DNA of 64,000 bases from Chelatococcus composti. GTDB lineage: Bacteria > Pseudomonadota > Alphaproteobacteria > Rhizobiales > Beijerinckiaceae. A model generated the notes under the pieces. The model had not been told where the DNA came from. It did not search any database and worked only from the letters and a program-made list of their open reading frames with translations. Location of the stretch: NCBI RefSeq assembly GCF_014201415.1, contig NZ_JACHEH010000007.1, positions 62,001 through 126,000 of the forward strand, in the 5' to 3' direction. Below, piece after piece: positions 17,597 to 26,822 of this stretch. Every line of letters begins with the position of its first letter. Within the stretch, counting starts at the first letter, position 1. The position numbers were made by a program, and so were the translations under genes.

Positions 17597-17957
17597 GGCG
17601 CGCGCGCCCCACGGTGACGGAGACGGTCTCGAAGACCGCGTCGATGGGCGCATGCGGCTTCTCGATGGTGACTTCGAGCCGCTCGATCCGTTTGAAACGC
17701 GCCATGAGAGCGTCTGCCACGGCGCCGGCCGCTGCCTCGATCAGCTTGAAATGCCGACTGGAGAAGGCATTCCGCGCCACTTCGACCATGTCGGCATAGC
17801 TGATCGTGTCCTCCAGATTGTCGGACCGCTGTGCCCCGGCCAGCGACAGCTCCGCCGTCAGATGCAGGATGAAGGGCTGCCCGAGCACCCGCTCCTCCGG
17901 CATGACGCCGTGGGTGCCGCGCAGGGTGAGGCCGCGGACGGTGATACGATCCCTCAT
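17589..17957 (-). CDS. folB: Dihydroneopterin aldolase
   Basis: The enzyme converts dihydroneopterin to 6-hydroxymethyl-dihydropterin and glycolaldehyde. The 122-residue protein shows GTHGVMPEERVLGQPFILHL, the catalytic Glu region near residue 20, DNLEDTISYADMV, LIEAAAGAVADAL, and the late VTIEKPHAPI with the conserved Lys-Pro. It lies between folP (3-base gap) and folK (8-base overlap), so the three are almost certainly co-transcribed. The product is a cytosolic oligomer in known members. Confidence 0.95.
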   Translation of the reverse strand: MRDRITVRGLTLRGTHGVMPEERVLGQPFILHLTAELSLAGAQRSDNLEDTISYADMVEVARNAFSSRHFKLIEAAAGAVADALMARFKRIERLEVTIEKPHAPIDAVFETVSVTVGRARHD

Positions 17958-17960
17958 GGT

Positions 17961-18788
17961 CTAGGCCTTCGCTATGGCGTCGGCGACGCTCAGCGCCTGC
18001 ACGTGGGCGACGACGTCGTGAACCCGCACGATCTCGCAGCCGGCGGCGGCGGCGACGAGGTGGGCCGCCAGTGTGCCGGGCAGGCGCTCGTCCGGCATCG
18101 AGCGCACGACATGCCCGATGAAGGACTTGCGTGAGGCGCCGACGAGCATCGGCAGGCCGAAGGTCTGGCGCAGCTCCGCCAGATGGCGCAGCACGACGAG
18201 GTTCTGCCGGGGCGTCTTGCCGAATCCGATGCCTGGATCGAGCACGATGTTGTCCCTCGGGATGCCGGCGCGCGCCGCGATGTCGAGTGTGCGGGCGAAG
18301 AAGTCCCGCATGTCAGCGAGAATGTCGATCGACGCATCCGCTTCGGCGCGGTTGTGCATGGCGATGACGGGCACGCCATGCTCGGCCGCTACGCGGGCCA
18401 TGTCGGGGTCGCGCTGCAGTCCCCAGATGTCGTTGATGATGCGCGCACCGGCGGCGACCGCCGCCGCGGCGACCTTCGCCTTCATCGTGTCGACGGAGAT
18501 GGGCGTCGAGCTCTCGGCGGCAAAGCGCTCGAGCACGGGCATCAGCCGCGCCAGCTCCTCCTCGGCGCTGATGGGCGTGTGGCCTGGCCGCGTGGATTCG
18601 GCGCCGATGTCGATGAAGTCCGCGCCTTCCTCCGCGAGAGCGCGACAGTGCAGGAGTGCAGCCTCCACCGTCGGCAGACGCCCTCCGTCGTAGAAAGAAT
18701 CGGGCGTCACGTTGACGATGCCCATGATACGCGGGCGACCGACGAGGGGAACGCCGGCAAGCTGCCGGTAAGCGAGCACTTCATTCAT
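17961..18788 (-). CDS. folP: Dihydropteroate synthase
   Basis: The enzyme condenses hydroxymethyl-dihydropterin pyrophosphate with p-aminobenzoate; it is the sulfonamide target. The 275-residue protein has the two family signatures, IMGIVNVTPDSFYDGG at about residues 21-36 and DFIDIGAESTRPGHTPIS at about 57-74. It also has NDIWGLQRDP, LDPGIGFGKT, LVGASRKSFIG and the terminal RVHDV. It is the first gene of the folate operon and has 112 bases of non-coding DNA upstream. No acquired-resistance features are visible. Confidence 0.96.
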   Translation of the reverse strand: MNEVLAYRQLAGVPLVGRPRIMGIVNVTPDSFYDGGRLPTVEAALLHCRALAEEGADFIDIGAESTRPGHTPISAEEELARLMPVLERFAAESSTPISVDTMKAKVAAAAVAAGARIINDIWGLQRDPDMARVAAEHGVPVIAMHNRAEADASIDILADMRDFFARTLDIAARAGIPRDNIVLDPGIGFGKTPRQNLVVLRHLAELRQTFGLPMLVGASRKSFIGHVVRSMPDERLPGTLAAHLVAAAAGCEIVRVHDVVAHVQALSVADAIAKA

Positions 18789-18900
18789 GTGAGCTGCGTG
18801 ACGTCCTGACAGTCGCCTGTCAAGCCGCTTGCAGCCCTTGCCATGAATTTGCGCGCATCACCGCGCGGCCTGCGCCGAGGCCGCGGCCGCGGCCGCAGCT

Positions 18901-19287
18901 TCAGACAAACTGCGACAGGCCGGGCACGGCCCCGACGATGGGCCCCATCACATCCTCGCCCGCATGCTCGCGGCCGTAGGCGAAAAGCTCTCGGCCGAGG
19001 CTCTGCATCTGTCCCATGGACAGTCCGGCCGCCGTGAGCTGGCCGCCGAGCGCCATGATGCCACTGCCCATGAGCCCGCCGACCAGACCGGCGAGGCCGC
19101 CGCCCTTGCTGTTGTCCCCCACCTCGGCCATGGCGGCCTCGGCGCCGGGCAGGGCAGCGATGAGCTGGCGCACCTCCGATTCGGGGCCTTCCTTGAGCAG
19201 GAAGTTGAGGACGATCGCAATGGCCTTGCGCGCTGTTTCCGCGTCGAGACCGACCTTTTCAGCTATGCGTGCGACGAGTTCGTCCAT
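18901..19287 (-). CDS. Small conserved DUF2267/DUF2780-like protein of unknown function
   Basis: The 128-residue protein starts MDELVARIAEKVGLDAETARKA, a helical opening like that of DUF2267-type proteins. A Gly-rich middle (KGGGLAGLVGGLMGSGIMALGG) follows, then a second helical part (QLTAAGLSMGQMQSLGREL). It has no signal peptide and no catalytic motif. The start at 19287 is preceded by a clear GAGGAG site; the longer frame to 19344 lacks one. It is a single gene between folP and the divergent HerA-like ATPase. Function unknown; the Gly-rich centre could be a flexible hinge or a short amphipathic membrane contact. Confidence 0.7.
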   Translation of the reverse strand: MDELVARIAEKVGLDAETARKAIAIVLNFLLKEGPESEVRQLIAALPGAEAAMAEVGDNSKGGGLAGLVGGLMGSGIMALGGQLTAAGLSMGQMQSLGRELFAYGREHAGEDVMGPIVGAVPGLSQFV

Positions 19288-19472
19288 CGTGGGCTCCTCT
19301 ACCGGAAGGAGATCGCATCTTCGCGCTGCCGCCGCGAAAAGCAAGCAAATAGTTCATATCGAAACCATCTCGCCGGCGGTTGTCCGGCGTATTTCGCCGT
19401 CTCGCTCACGGTGGCCACTGTGGAAAGGTGCCGCCCGATCTCCTATAAGCGGAATCGGCGTTCAGGGCGCCG

Positions 19473-21041
19473 ATGGACGAGACGCGAGGGATGGCACGAC
19501 CCATGGTGGAAGAAGGCACCATTCTTATCGGCAAGGCCACTGGAGACGCCTACAAGGACACGCCCAAGTACGAGCAGCTGCTGTTGCGGCTCGCCAACCG
19601 CCACGGCCTCGTGACCGGCGCCACCGGCACGGGCAAGACGGTGACGCTGCAGCTGCTGGCCGAGGGCTTCTCCAACGCCGGCGTGCCCGTCTTCGCCGCG
19701 GACATCAAGGGCGATCTCTCGGGCGTGGCGGCCATGGGCGAGGGCAAGGAGCCCTTCGTCAAGCGCGCCGCCGAGATCGGCGTCCCCTACGCCGCCGACA
19801 GCTTCCCCGTCACCTTCTGGGACCTGTTCGGCGAGAGCGGCCATCCCGTGCGGGCGACGGTCTCGGAAATGGGCCCGCTGCTGCTCGCGCGGCTGCTCGA
19901 CCTCAACGACACCCAGGAGGGCGTGCTCAACATCGCCTTCCGCGTCGCCGACGAGCAGGGCCTGCTGCTGCTGGACCTCAAGGATCTGCGCGCCATTCTC
20001 GCCTACGTGGCGGAGAACGCGAGCGCGCTGTCGGCGCAATACGGCAACGTGTCGACCCAGTCCGTGGGCGCCATCCAGCGCCAGCTCCTGGTGCTCGAGA
20101 ACCAGAAGGGCGAGCTTTTCTTCGGCGAGCCGGCGCTCTCCATCTCCGACCTGATGCGGACGGACCGCGACGGCCGCGGCTTCATCAACATCCTGGCCGC
20201 CGACAAGTTGATGAACAACCCGCGGCTTTACGCCACCTTCCTGCTGTGGCTGTTGTCGGAACTGTTCGAGGAGCTGCCCGAGGTGGGCGATCTAGACAAG
20301 CCCAAGCTCGTCTTCTTCTTCGACGAGGCGCACATGCTGTTCGCCGACGCGCCGAAGGCGCTCGTGGAGGCGGTGGAGCGCGTGGTGCGCCTCATCCGCT
20401 CGAAGGGCGTCGGCGTCTATTTCGTCACCCAGAACCCGCTGGATATTCCGGAGACGGTGCTGGCCCAGCTCGGCAACCGCATCCAGCACGCCCTGCGCGC
20501 CTTCACCCCGCGTGACCAGCGCGCCGTGCGCGCGGCGGCCGAGACCTTCCGCCAGAATCCGGCCTTTGACACGCAGAAGGCAATCGTCGAGCTCGGCGTG
20601 GGCGAGGCGCTCGTGTCCGTGCTCGAGGGCAAGGGCTCGCCCTCCATGGTCGAGCGCACGCTCATCGCGCCGCCGTCCGCCCGCGTCGGGCCGCTGACGC
20701 AGCAGGAGCGCGAGCGCATCATCGCGGCAAGCCCGCTCAAGGGCCGCTACGAGCAGGAGATCGACCGCGAGTCGGCCTACGAGATCCTGACGAAGCGCAC
20801 CGCGGAGGCGGCGGCCGCCAAGCAGGCCCCGCAGCAGGCCAGCGCCGGCAGCGAGGGCGGCATCCTCGACACGCTCGGCACCATCCTGGGTGGCGGCAAG
20901 CCGGCGAAGGGCGGGCGCCGCACCGTCACCGTCACGGAGCGGGTGATCACCAACGTCGCCTCCTCCGCGGCGCGTACCATCGGCACCCAGCTTGGCCGCG
21001 CCATCCTGCGCGGCATTCTCGGCTCCATGACCAAGCGCTAA
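19473..21041 (+). CDS. HerA-like ATPase (DUF853, YjgR family)
   Basis: The 522-residue protein has Walker A GATGTGKT at residues 49-56 and [11 protein letters not shown], the family's post-P-loop strand. Walker B is in [11 protein letters not shown] near residue 288, followed by [18 protein letters not shown], in which Gln may act as sensor. The ATPase core resembles HerA/FtsK motors. The last 90 residues hold an Ala/Gln- and Gly-rich linker and a basic C-terminus. Its biological role is not established. Internal ATGs at 19491 and 19503 are possible starts; ribosome sites do not decide between them. No nuclease partner gene is adjacent, so it is not a HerA-NurA or defence pair. Confidence 0.85.
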   Translation: MDETRGMARPMVEEGTILIGKATGDAYKDTPKYEQLLLRLANRHGLVTGATGTGKTVTLQLLAEGFSNAGVPVFAADIKGDLSGVAAMGEGKEPFVKRAAEIGVPYAADSFPVTFWDLFGESGHPVRATVSEMGPLLLARLLDLNDTQEGVLNIAFRVADEQGLLLLDLKDLRAILAYVAENASALSAQYGNVSTQSVGAIQRQLLVLENQKGELFFGEPALSISDLMRTDRDGRGFINILAADKLMNNPRLYATFLLWLLSELFEELPEVGDLDKPKLVFFFDEAHMLFADAPKALVEAVERVVRLIRSKGVGVYFVTQNPLDIPETVLAQLGNRIQHALRAFTPRDQRAVRAAAETFRQNPAFDTQKAIVELGVGEALVSVLEGKGSPSMVERTLIAPPSARVGPLTQQERERIIAASPLKGRYEQEIDRESAYEILTKRTAEAAAAKQAPQQASAGSEGGILDTLGTILGGGKPAKGGRRTVTVTERVITNVASSAARTIGTQLGRAILRGILGSMTKR

Positions 21042-21100
21042 GTGCCGTTGGTCTCATCGTTCCGGGCGGCCGGCGGGCCGCCCTTTCCGTGGAGGCATTG

Positions 21101-22483
21101 ATGTCGCATCTCGACCAGGTACTCGCCAGGATCGACGAGGATCTCGGCGCTTCGCTGAACCGTCTCTTCGGCCTCCTGCGCATCCCCTCCATCTCCACCG
21201 ACCCGGCCTACAAGGCCGAGTGCCGCAAGGCGGCCGAATGGCTCGCCGCAGACCTCGAGGGGCTCGGCTTCGCAGCCGGCCTGCGTGAGACGCCCGGACA
21301 CCCGGTGGTGCTCGCCCACCAGCGCCGCGAGGGCGCGCCGCACGTGCTGTTCTACGGCCACTACGACGTGCAGCCGGTGGACCCGCTCGAGCTGTGGGAG
21401 ACGCCGCCCTTCGAGCCGCGCATCGCCGAGCTGCCGGGCGGGCGCAAGATCATCGTGGCGCGTGGCGCCTGCGACGACAAAGGGCAGGTGATGACCTTCA
21501 TCGAGGCCTGCCGCGCGTGGAAGACCGTGACCGGCTCGCTGCCCGTCGGCATCACGGTGCTGATCGAGGGCGAGGAGGAGGACGGTTCCCGCAACCTGCC
21601 CGAGTTCGTGGAAAGGACGAAGGACGAACTCGCCTGCGATGTCGCCCTCGTCTGCGACACGGGAATGTGGGACCGCGAGACGCCGGCCATCACCGCTTCC
21701 CTGCGCGGCCTGCTCTATGAGGAACTGATCGTGCGTGCGGCCGACCGCGACCTGCACTCGGGCCTCTTCGGCGGTGCGGCGCAGAACCCGATCCACGTCC
21801 TCTCCCGCATCATCGCCTCGCTGCACGATGCTGACGGCCGGATCACGGTACCCGGCTTCTACGACGGTGTCGTCGAGACGCCGCCCGATGTGCTGGAACA
21901 GTGGAAGGCGCTCAACCTCACGGCCGAGGAGTTCCTCGGCGGCGTCGGCCTGAAATATCCGGCCGGCGAGAAGGGGCGTCTGCTCATAGAGCAGATCCAG
22001 TCCCGCCCGACCTGCGACGTCAACGGCATCATCGGCGGCTACACGGGCGAGGGCACAAAGACCGTCATCGCCGCGGAGGCGCGGGCCAAAATCTCCTTCC
22101 GCCTCGTCGGTGACCAGGATCCCGATGCCATCCGCGAGTGCTTCCGCGATTTCGTGCGCCGGCAGCTGCCGGCGGACTGCTCGGTGGAGTTCATCGCCCA
22201 CAAGGGCTCGCGCGCCGTCGCGCTGCCCTATGACGGGCCGGTGCTGGGCAAGGCGCGCAAGGCTCTGGCGGCTGAGTGGGGCAAGGAGCCGGTCACCATC
22301 GGCTCGGGCGGTTCCATTCCCGTCGTCGGCGACTTCAAGCGCGTTCTCGGCGTCGATTCGCTCCTCGTCGGCTTCGGCCTCGACGACGACCGGGTGCACT
22401 CGCCGAACGAGAAGTATGACATGACGAGCTTCCACAAGGGCATCCGCTCCTGGGCGCGCATCCTCGCGGAGCTGGCGGCTTGA
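21101..22483 (+). CDS. M20 family dipeptidase / metallopeptidase
   Basis: The 460-residue protein belongs to the longer carnosinase-like branch of M20. It has FYGHYDVQPVDP (first zinc His and general Asp), ARGACDDKGQ (bridging Asp), EGEEEDGSRNL (catalytic Glu pair), CDTGMW, and the final SPNEKYDMTSFHKG with the last His. It should hydrolyse dipeptides in the cytoplasm. The ATG at 21101 has GGAGG seven bases upstream; a GTG twelve bases earlier overlaps that site and is less likely. Its 3' end lies three bases from the convergent dehalogenase gene. Confidence 0.9.
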   Translation: MSHLDQVLARIDEDLGASLNRLFGLLRIPSISTDPAYKAECRKAAEWLAADLEGLGFAAGLRETPGHPVVLAHQRREGAPHVLFYGHYDVQPVDPLELWETPPFEPRIAELPGGRKIIVARGACDDKGQVMTFIEACRAWKTVTGSLPVGITVLIEGEEEDGSRNLPEFVERTKDELACDVALVCDTGMWDRETPAITASLRGLLYEELIVRAADRDLHSGLFGGAAQNPIHVLSRIIASLHDADGRITVPGFYDGVVETPPDVLEQWKALNLTAEEFLGGVGLKYPAGEKGRLLIEQIQSRPTCDVNGIIGGYTGEGTKTVIAAEARAKISFRLVGDQDPDAIRECFRDFVRRQLPADCSVEFIAHKGSRAVALPYDGPVLGKARKALAAEWGKEPVTIGSGGSIPVVGDFKRVLGVDSLLVGFGLDDDRVHSPNEKYDMTSFHKGIRSWARILAELAA

Positions 22484-22486
22484 GGG

Positions 22487-23164
22487 TCACAGCAGGGCCG
22501 AGAGGTTCGGCAGCACGGCGACGGGGCGCTGGTCGGCATATTCGTCCGGCGCGCCGGCGCGGTTGACCCAGAAGGCGCGGAAGCCGAAGCGCGTCGCGCC
22601 CGCCACGTCCCACCGGTTGCTGGAGACGAAGGCGGCCTGCGCCGGCTTGAGGCCGAACCGCCGCGTCACGAGCGCGTAGGCTGCCGGGCTCGTCTTGAAC
22701 ACGCGCACCTCGTCGACGGACAGGACCGCATCGAGATGCTCGCCGATGCCGGCCGAGGCGACGGCATCGGCGAGCATCGACGTTTCGCCGTTGGAGAGGA
22801 TCGCCGTCATGAGCCCCCTGGCCTTGAGCGCGGCAAGCGCGGCCGGCACCTCCGGATAGGTGTCGAGCACCCGGTAGGCGCCGAGGAGCCTATCGGCGAT
22901 GGCGCGATCGACCGACGGGAATCGCGCGAGCGCATAGTCGAGCGCATCGCGCGTGAGCTGCCAGAAATCCCGGAAGCCGCCATAGAGCGAGAGCACCCAA
23001 GAATATTCGAGCTGCTTGGCGCGCCACAGGTCGGACAGCGCCTGCGCATCCGGGCCTATCGCCCCGGCGTGCCGCGCCACGGCGGCGTGCACGTCGAAAA
23101 GCGTGCCGTAGGCGTCGAAGACGACGACTTTCACACCGGGCGCCGCCTCGTCGAGAAGAGCCAT
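22487..23164 (-). CDS. Haloacid dehalogenase type II (HAD superfamily)
   Basis: The 225-residue protein carries the L-2-haloacid dehalogenase arrangement of HAD motifs: VVVFDAYGTLFDV with nucleophile Asp17, ILSNGETSML (motif II), VRVFKTSPAAYALV (motif III Lys) and FVSSNRWDVAGATRFGF (motif IV). Such enzymes convert L-2-haloacids to D-2-hydroxyacids. The SSNxxD arrangement is typical of true dehalogenases, though many chromosomal members may serve other small-molecule phosphatase-like roles. The start at 23164 has GGGGG seven bases upstream; an ATG two codons earlier is also possible. Confidence 0.87.
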   Translation of the reverse strand: MALLDEAAPGVKVVVFDAYGTLFDVHAAVARHAGAIGPDAQALSDLWRAKQLEYSWVLSLYGGFRDFWQLTRDALDYALARFPSVDRAIADRLLGAYRVLDTYPEVPAALAALKARGLMTAILSNGETSMLADAVASAGIGEHLDAVLSVDEVRVFKTSPAAYALVTRRFGLKPAQAAFVSSNRWDVAGATRFGFRAFWVNRAGAPDEYADQRPVAVLPNLSALL

Positions 23165-23336
23165 CCGCATCCCCCTTTCTTGTTCTTGGCCGGCAGGATG
23201 ACGCCCCGCGACCACATCACGCAAGCGTGGAGGACGCTTCAGCGATATTCATGGTGCCGTGAGGCTCGAACCCATTGACGGCGCGCAGGGCGGGGCGTTC
23301 GATGGGACAAGAACACTGACGTATTGGAGCATGACG

Positions 23337-24224
23337 ATGTCCGGGCAAACGCAGCCTTGGTATAGCGAGACGTGGACCTGGTTCGACGGCGGCTGGCACC
23401 AGGGCAATCCGCCACTCATGGGGCCGCGCACCCACGCCGCCTGGCAGGGCACCTCCGTCTTCGACGGCGCCCGTGTCTTCGAGGGCGTGATGCCGGACAT
23501 CGAGAACCACGCCGCGCGCGTCAACCGCTCGGCCAGGACGCTCGGCCTGAAGCCGACCATGGAGCCGGAGGCGATCGTCGAGCTGACGCGCGAGGGAGCG
23601 CGCAAGTTCGGGCCCGGCGCGGAGCTCTACGTCAAGCCCATGTACTGGGCCGAGGCGGACGGGCCTGCTGTGATCGCGCCAGACCCGGAATCCACCCGCT
23701 TCTGCCTCTGCCTCTTCGTGGCGCCGGTGCCGAAGCCCGGCGGTCTCACCCTGACGAAATCGAGCTTCCGCCGCCCGACGGTGGAGACGATGCCGACAGA
23801 CGCGAAGGCCGGCTGCCTCTATCCGAACAACGCCCGCGCCCTTCTCGAGGCGCGGCGCAAGGGCTTCGACAACTGCCTGGTGCTCGACATGCTCGGCAAT
23901 GTCGCCGAGACGGCCACCACGAACGTCTTCATGGCGCGCGACGGCGAGGTGCTGACGCCGGCGCCCAACGGCACCTTCCTCAACGGCATCACGCGCCAGC
24001 GCGTCATCCGCCTGCTGCGCGAGGCGGGCGTCACGGTGCACGAGACAACCCTGCGCTACGAGGATTTCCTCAACGCCGACGAGGTCTTCCTCACGGGCAA
24101 CTATTCCAAGGTCATGCCCGTGCTGCGCATCGACGAGCGGGAGCTGCAGCCCGGCCCGTTCTACCGCCAGGCGCGCGAGCTCTACTGGGCGTTTGCCCAC
24201 TCCGGCGAGCGTGTCGGCGGATAA
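23337..24224 (+). CDS. Class IV (branched-chain amino acid type) aminotransferase
   Basis: The 295-residue PLP enzyme is close to the branched-chain aminotransferase group. It has FDGARVFEGVMP near residue 42, the PLP lysine in TDAKAGCLYPNN (Lys157), LDMLGNVAETATTNVF with the conserved Glu, and NGTFLNGITRQRVIRLL for the phosphate cup. It may transaminate Val, Leu or Ile, but D-amino acid or (R)-amine aminotransferases share this fold, so ilvE is not assigned. The start at 23337 is preferred over an ATG at 23331 because GGAG is then seven bases upstream. Confidence 0.87.
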   Translation: MSGQTQPWYSETWTWFDGGWHQGNPPLMGPRTHAAWQGTSVFDGARVFEGVMPDIENHAARVNRSARTLGLKPTMEPEAIVELTREGARKFGPGAELYVKPMYWAEADGPAVIAPDPESTRFCLCLFVAPVPKPGGLTLTKSSFRRPTVETMPTDAKAGCLYPNNARALLEARRKGFDNCLVLDMLGNVAETATTNVFMARDGEVLTPAPNGTFLNGITRQRVIRLLREAGVTVHETTLRYEDFLNADEVFLTGNYSKVMPVLRIDERELQPGPFYRQARELYWAFAHSGERVGG

Positions 24225-24293
24225 TATCATCCTGAAGTGACGCCGCCCCTCCGTATCCCTAGGCTGCCGTGCCGGGGATGCCGGAGGTGGGAC

Positions 24294-25085
24294 ATGCGAA
24301 TACTGGCGGGCCTGTCGCTTCTTCTCGTCACCCTCGTCACCGTGCCGGCACGGGCGCAGGAGGTTGATCTGGAGCTCGTGCTGGCGGCCGACGGTTCGGG
24401 CTCCATCGATGACGACGAGTTGCGTCTGCAGCGCGAGGGCTGGGCGAGCGCTCTGACGAGCAACGACGTCCTCGCCGCCATCTCCAACGGCCTCATCGGC
24501 GCCATCGCCGTTGCCTATGTGGAGTGGGGTGGCCCCCAGTCGCAGGTGACGGTCGTCGACTGGCAGATCATCCGCGACGCCGCTTCCGCCGAGGCCTTCG
24601 CCAACAAGCTGCGCACGCGCCCGCGCGGTGCCTACGGCTACAATTCCATCTCCAACGCCATCGACTATTCCGTGCGCCTCGTCGAGGAGAACAGCTACTC
24701 GGGCATCCGCAAGGTCATCGACATCTCGGGCGACGGCCCCAACATCGGCGGCCGTCCCCTTGCGGAGGCGCGGGCGGATGCGCTGGCGAAGGGCTTCACC
24801 ATCAATGCGCTCGCCATCCGCCGGCCGGGCGGGCGCCCCGGCGGGCCGGGCGGCATGTCGCTGGAGACCTATTACGGCGAGCAGGTGATCGGCGGGCCCG
24901 GCGCCTTTGTCGAGATCGCTGACGAGACGCGTCCCTTCGCCGTCGCGGCCCGTCGCAAGCTGGTGGCCGAGATCGCGGGCGTCGCCGCGACGCGTCATGC
25001 GGCCCTGCAGCCCGCCCCTGAGCCTCACACGCGCCGCAGCGGCACGCGCATCAGCCTGAGGCCGGCGAGCAGCGTCGCCCCATAG
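24294..25085 (+). CDS. DUF1194 domain protein, exported, von Willebrand A-like
   Basis: The 263-residue protein has a signal peptide (MRILAGLSLLLVTLVTVPARAQ, cleaved after ARA). A DUF1194 domain follows, with VDLELVLAADGSGSIDDDELRLQ, a DxSxS MIDAS-like metal site, and VIDISGDGPN. The family is a secreted VWA-like group of unknown function, common in alphaproteobacteria. The ATG has GGAGG nearby. The 3' end overlaps the convergent murJ gene by 61 bases, which encodes its basic C-terminal tail (RRSGTRISLRPASSVAP); that tail may be a recent read-through extension. Confidence 0.85.
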   Translation: MRILAGLSLLLVTLVTVPARAQEVDLELVLAADGSGSIDDDELRLQREGWASALTSNDVLAAISNGLIGAIAVAYVEWGGPQSQVTVVDWQIIRDAASAEAFANKLRTRPRGAYGYNSISNAIDYSVRLVEENSYSGIRKVIDISGDGPNIGGRPLAEARADALAKGFTINALAIRRPGGRPGGPGGMSLETYYGEQVIGGPGAFVEIADETRPFAVAARRKLVAEIAGVAATRHAALQPAPEPHTRRSGTRISLRPASSVAP

Positions 25086-26551
25086 GCGAGGGCGCCCGCC
25101 GCCGCGACGAGGACCAGCAGCACCTGCGGCCGCCAGGGCAGAGTAGGCGGCAGCACGCCATCCCCCCAGTTCCGGGCGGCGAGCGCCGCAAGGCCGAGCA
25201 CGGCACAGGCGATGGCGATGGCGATGACGGCGCGGCCCAGCTCGCGGCTGGGCGCGGTCCAGTCACGGCGCTTCGCCAGCGCGAAGAGCAGGAGCACGTT
25301 GACCCAGGCGCCGACAGCGGTGGCGAGGGCGAGGCCGGGCGCCGCCATGGAGCCGACGAGCAGGATCTTGAGCGCCACGTTGACCGCGACGGCCGACAGG
25401 GAGGCAATGACGGGCGTCACCGTGTCGGAGCGGGAGTAGAAGCTGGCGACCGCGGAGCGGATGAGCACCACCGCCGGCAGGCCGGTGGCATAGGCGGCGA
25501 GCACGGCGCCCGCGGCCGCGGCATCCGCGGCCGTGAAGGCGCCGCGCCCGAACAGCGCCTGCATGATGAGATCGGGCAAAGCGAGGAAGGCGACGGCGCA
25601 GGGCGCCGCGAGCACGAGGGTGAAGATGGCGGCCCGGTTCTGCGCCCCGTGTGCCCCGTCGACGTCACCGCCGGCGATGCGGCGGCTCATCTCCGGCAGC
25701 AGGACCGTGCCGGCCGCGATACCGACGACGCCCACCGGCAACTGGTAGAGCCGGTCGGCGTAGTAGAGCGACGAGATCGCGCCCGTGGGCAGCATGGCGG
25801 CGATGATGGTGTCGGCGAACATGGCGATCTGCACACCCGCCGAGCCGATGACGGCCGGGCCGAGCACCTTGAAGAAATCCACCATGTCGGCGTCGAAGCG
25901 CGGCACCGCGAAGCGCGGCGCAAGACCGGCGCGCCTCGCATCCCAGCACACGAGGGCGAGCTCCAGCACGCCAGCGACCGCAACCCCCCAGGCGGCGGCA
26001 TGACCGGCTGTGGGGAAGAGGAAGGCGACGCCCATCGCGGCGATGAGGGACAGGTTGAGGAGGACAGGCGCCCCCGCCGCAGCGGCAAAGCGGTCTGCCG
26101 CGTTGAGGACGCCCGAGACGAGCGTCACCAGCGTGATGAAGAGAAGATAGGGAAAGGTGATGCGCGTCAGCGTCACCGTCAGCTCGAACTTCGCCGGCTC
26201 GTCGCGGAAGCCGGGCGCCATCAGGTCGATGAACTGCGGCATGAAGGCAAGCGCCGCGACGAGCAGCGCGAGCTGAACGAGCGTCAGCAGCGAGAAGACC
26301 CGGTCGGCGAAGCCGCGGGCAGCTTCTGCCCCGCCGGTGGTCAGGATGCGCGCATAGGTGGGGATGAAGGCGGCGTTGAACGCCCCTTCGCCGAAGATGG
26401 CACGGAAATGGTTGGGCAGCCTCAGCGCGACGAAGAAGGCATCGGCGACGAGGCCGGCGCCCATCACAGCGGCGAAGACGATGTCCCGCACAAAGCCGGT
26501 GAGACGCGAAAGCAGCGTGAAGCCGCCGACGGACAGGAGTTTCTTCAGCAT
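25025..26551 (-). CDS. murJ: Lipid II flippase MurJ
   Basis: The protein moves lipid II across the inner membrane for peptidoglycan synthesis. It has 508 residues and about 14 hydrophobic segments. The family start MLKKLLSVGGFTLLSRLTGFVRD is present, as are ALRLPNHFRAIFGEGAFNAAFIP and the conserved ADRLYQLPVGVVGIAAGTVLLPE. The ATG at 26551 fits the known N-terminus; a frame 62 codons longer is basic and implausible. It is a single gene, convergent with the DUF1194 gene and downstream of sodB on the same strand. Confidence 0.95.
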   Translation of the reverse strand: MLKKLLSVGGFTLLSRLTGFVRDIVFAAVMGAGLVADAFFVALRLPNHFRAIFGEGAFNAAFIPTYARILTTGGAEAARGFADRVFSLLTLVQLALLVAALAFMPQFIDLMAPGFRDEPAKFELTVTLTRITFPYLLFITLVTLVSGVLNAADRFAAAAGAPVLLNLSLIAAMGVAFLFPTAGHAAAWGVAVAGVLELALVCWDARRAGLAPRFAVPRFDADMVDFFKVLGPAVIGSAGVQIAMFADTIIAAMLPTGAISSLYYADRLYQLPVGVVGIAAGTVLLPEMSRRIAGGDVDGAHGAQNRAAIFTLVLAAPCAVAFLALPDLIMQALFGRGAFTAADAAAAGAVLAAYATGLPAVVLIRSAVASFYSRSDTVTPVIASLSAVAVNVALKILLVGSMAAPGLALATAVGAWVNVLLLFALAKRRDWTAPSRELGRAVIAIAIACAVLGLAALAARNWGDGVLPPTLPWRPQVLLVLVAAAGALAYGATLLAGLRLMRVPLRRV

Positions 26552-26776
26552 CAGCGCCGCCGCGGCCCGGTGCGCATGGTGCCGACATGTTCCCCGAGGA
26601 GGCCGAACGACATCAGCTGAATTCCGGATAGAAACGTCAGGACGGGGCGCCTTGCGGCCCCGTGCACCGGCTTGAGCGGTGCGGCCAAGGCTGCTCTTAC
26701 CGGTTTCGATCGTGGCAGAAAAGCGGGAAAAATCCACTCTCTCCCGCCGTCGCCGGCGTCGGCGGGCCGCCCACGC

Positions 26777-26800
26777 AAAACGGGGCCCGCAGGCCCCGTT
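26777..26800 (-). terminator. Rho-independent terminator of sodB
   Basis: Nine perfectly paired bases, AACGGGGCC (26779-26787) and GGCCCCGTT (26792-26800), enclose a 4-base loop. Read leftwards the stem ends in TTTT. It lies 23 bases past the sodB stop codon. The rest of the 271-base gap to murJ (26552-26822) shows no gene. Confidence 0.85.
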
Positions 26801-26822
26801 CGCGACGCGTCCCGCGCACCCC

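Noticed and set aside
19473-21041. HerA-like ATPase as part of a HerA-NurA or antiphage defence pair
   Set aside because: No nuclease, SIR2 or DUF partner is adjacent; the protein belongs to the DUF853 branch common in non-defence contexts.
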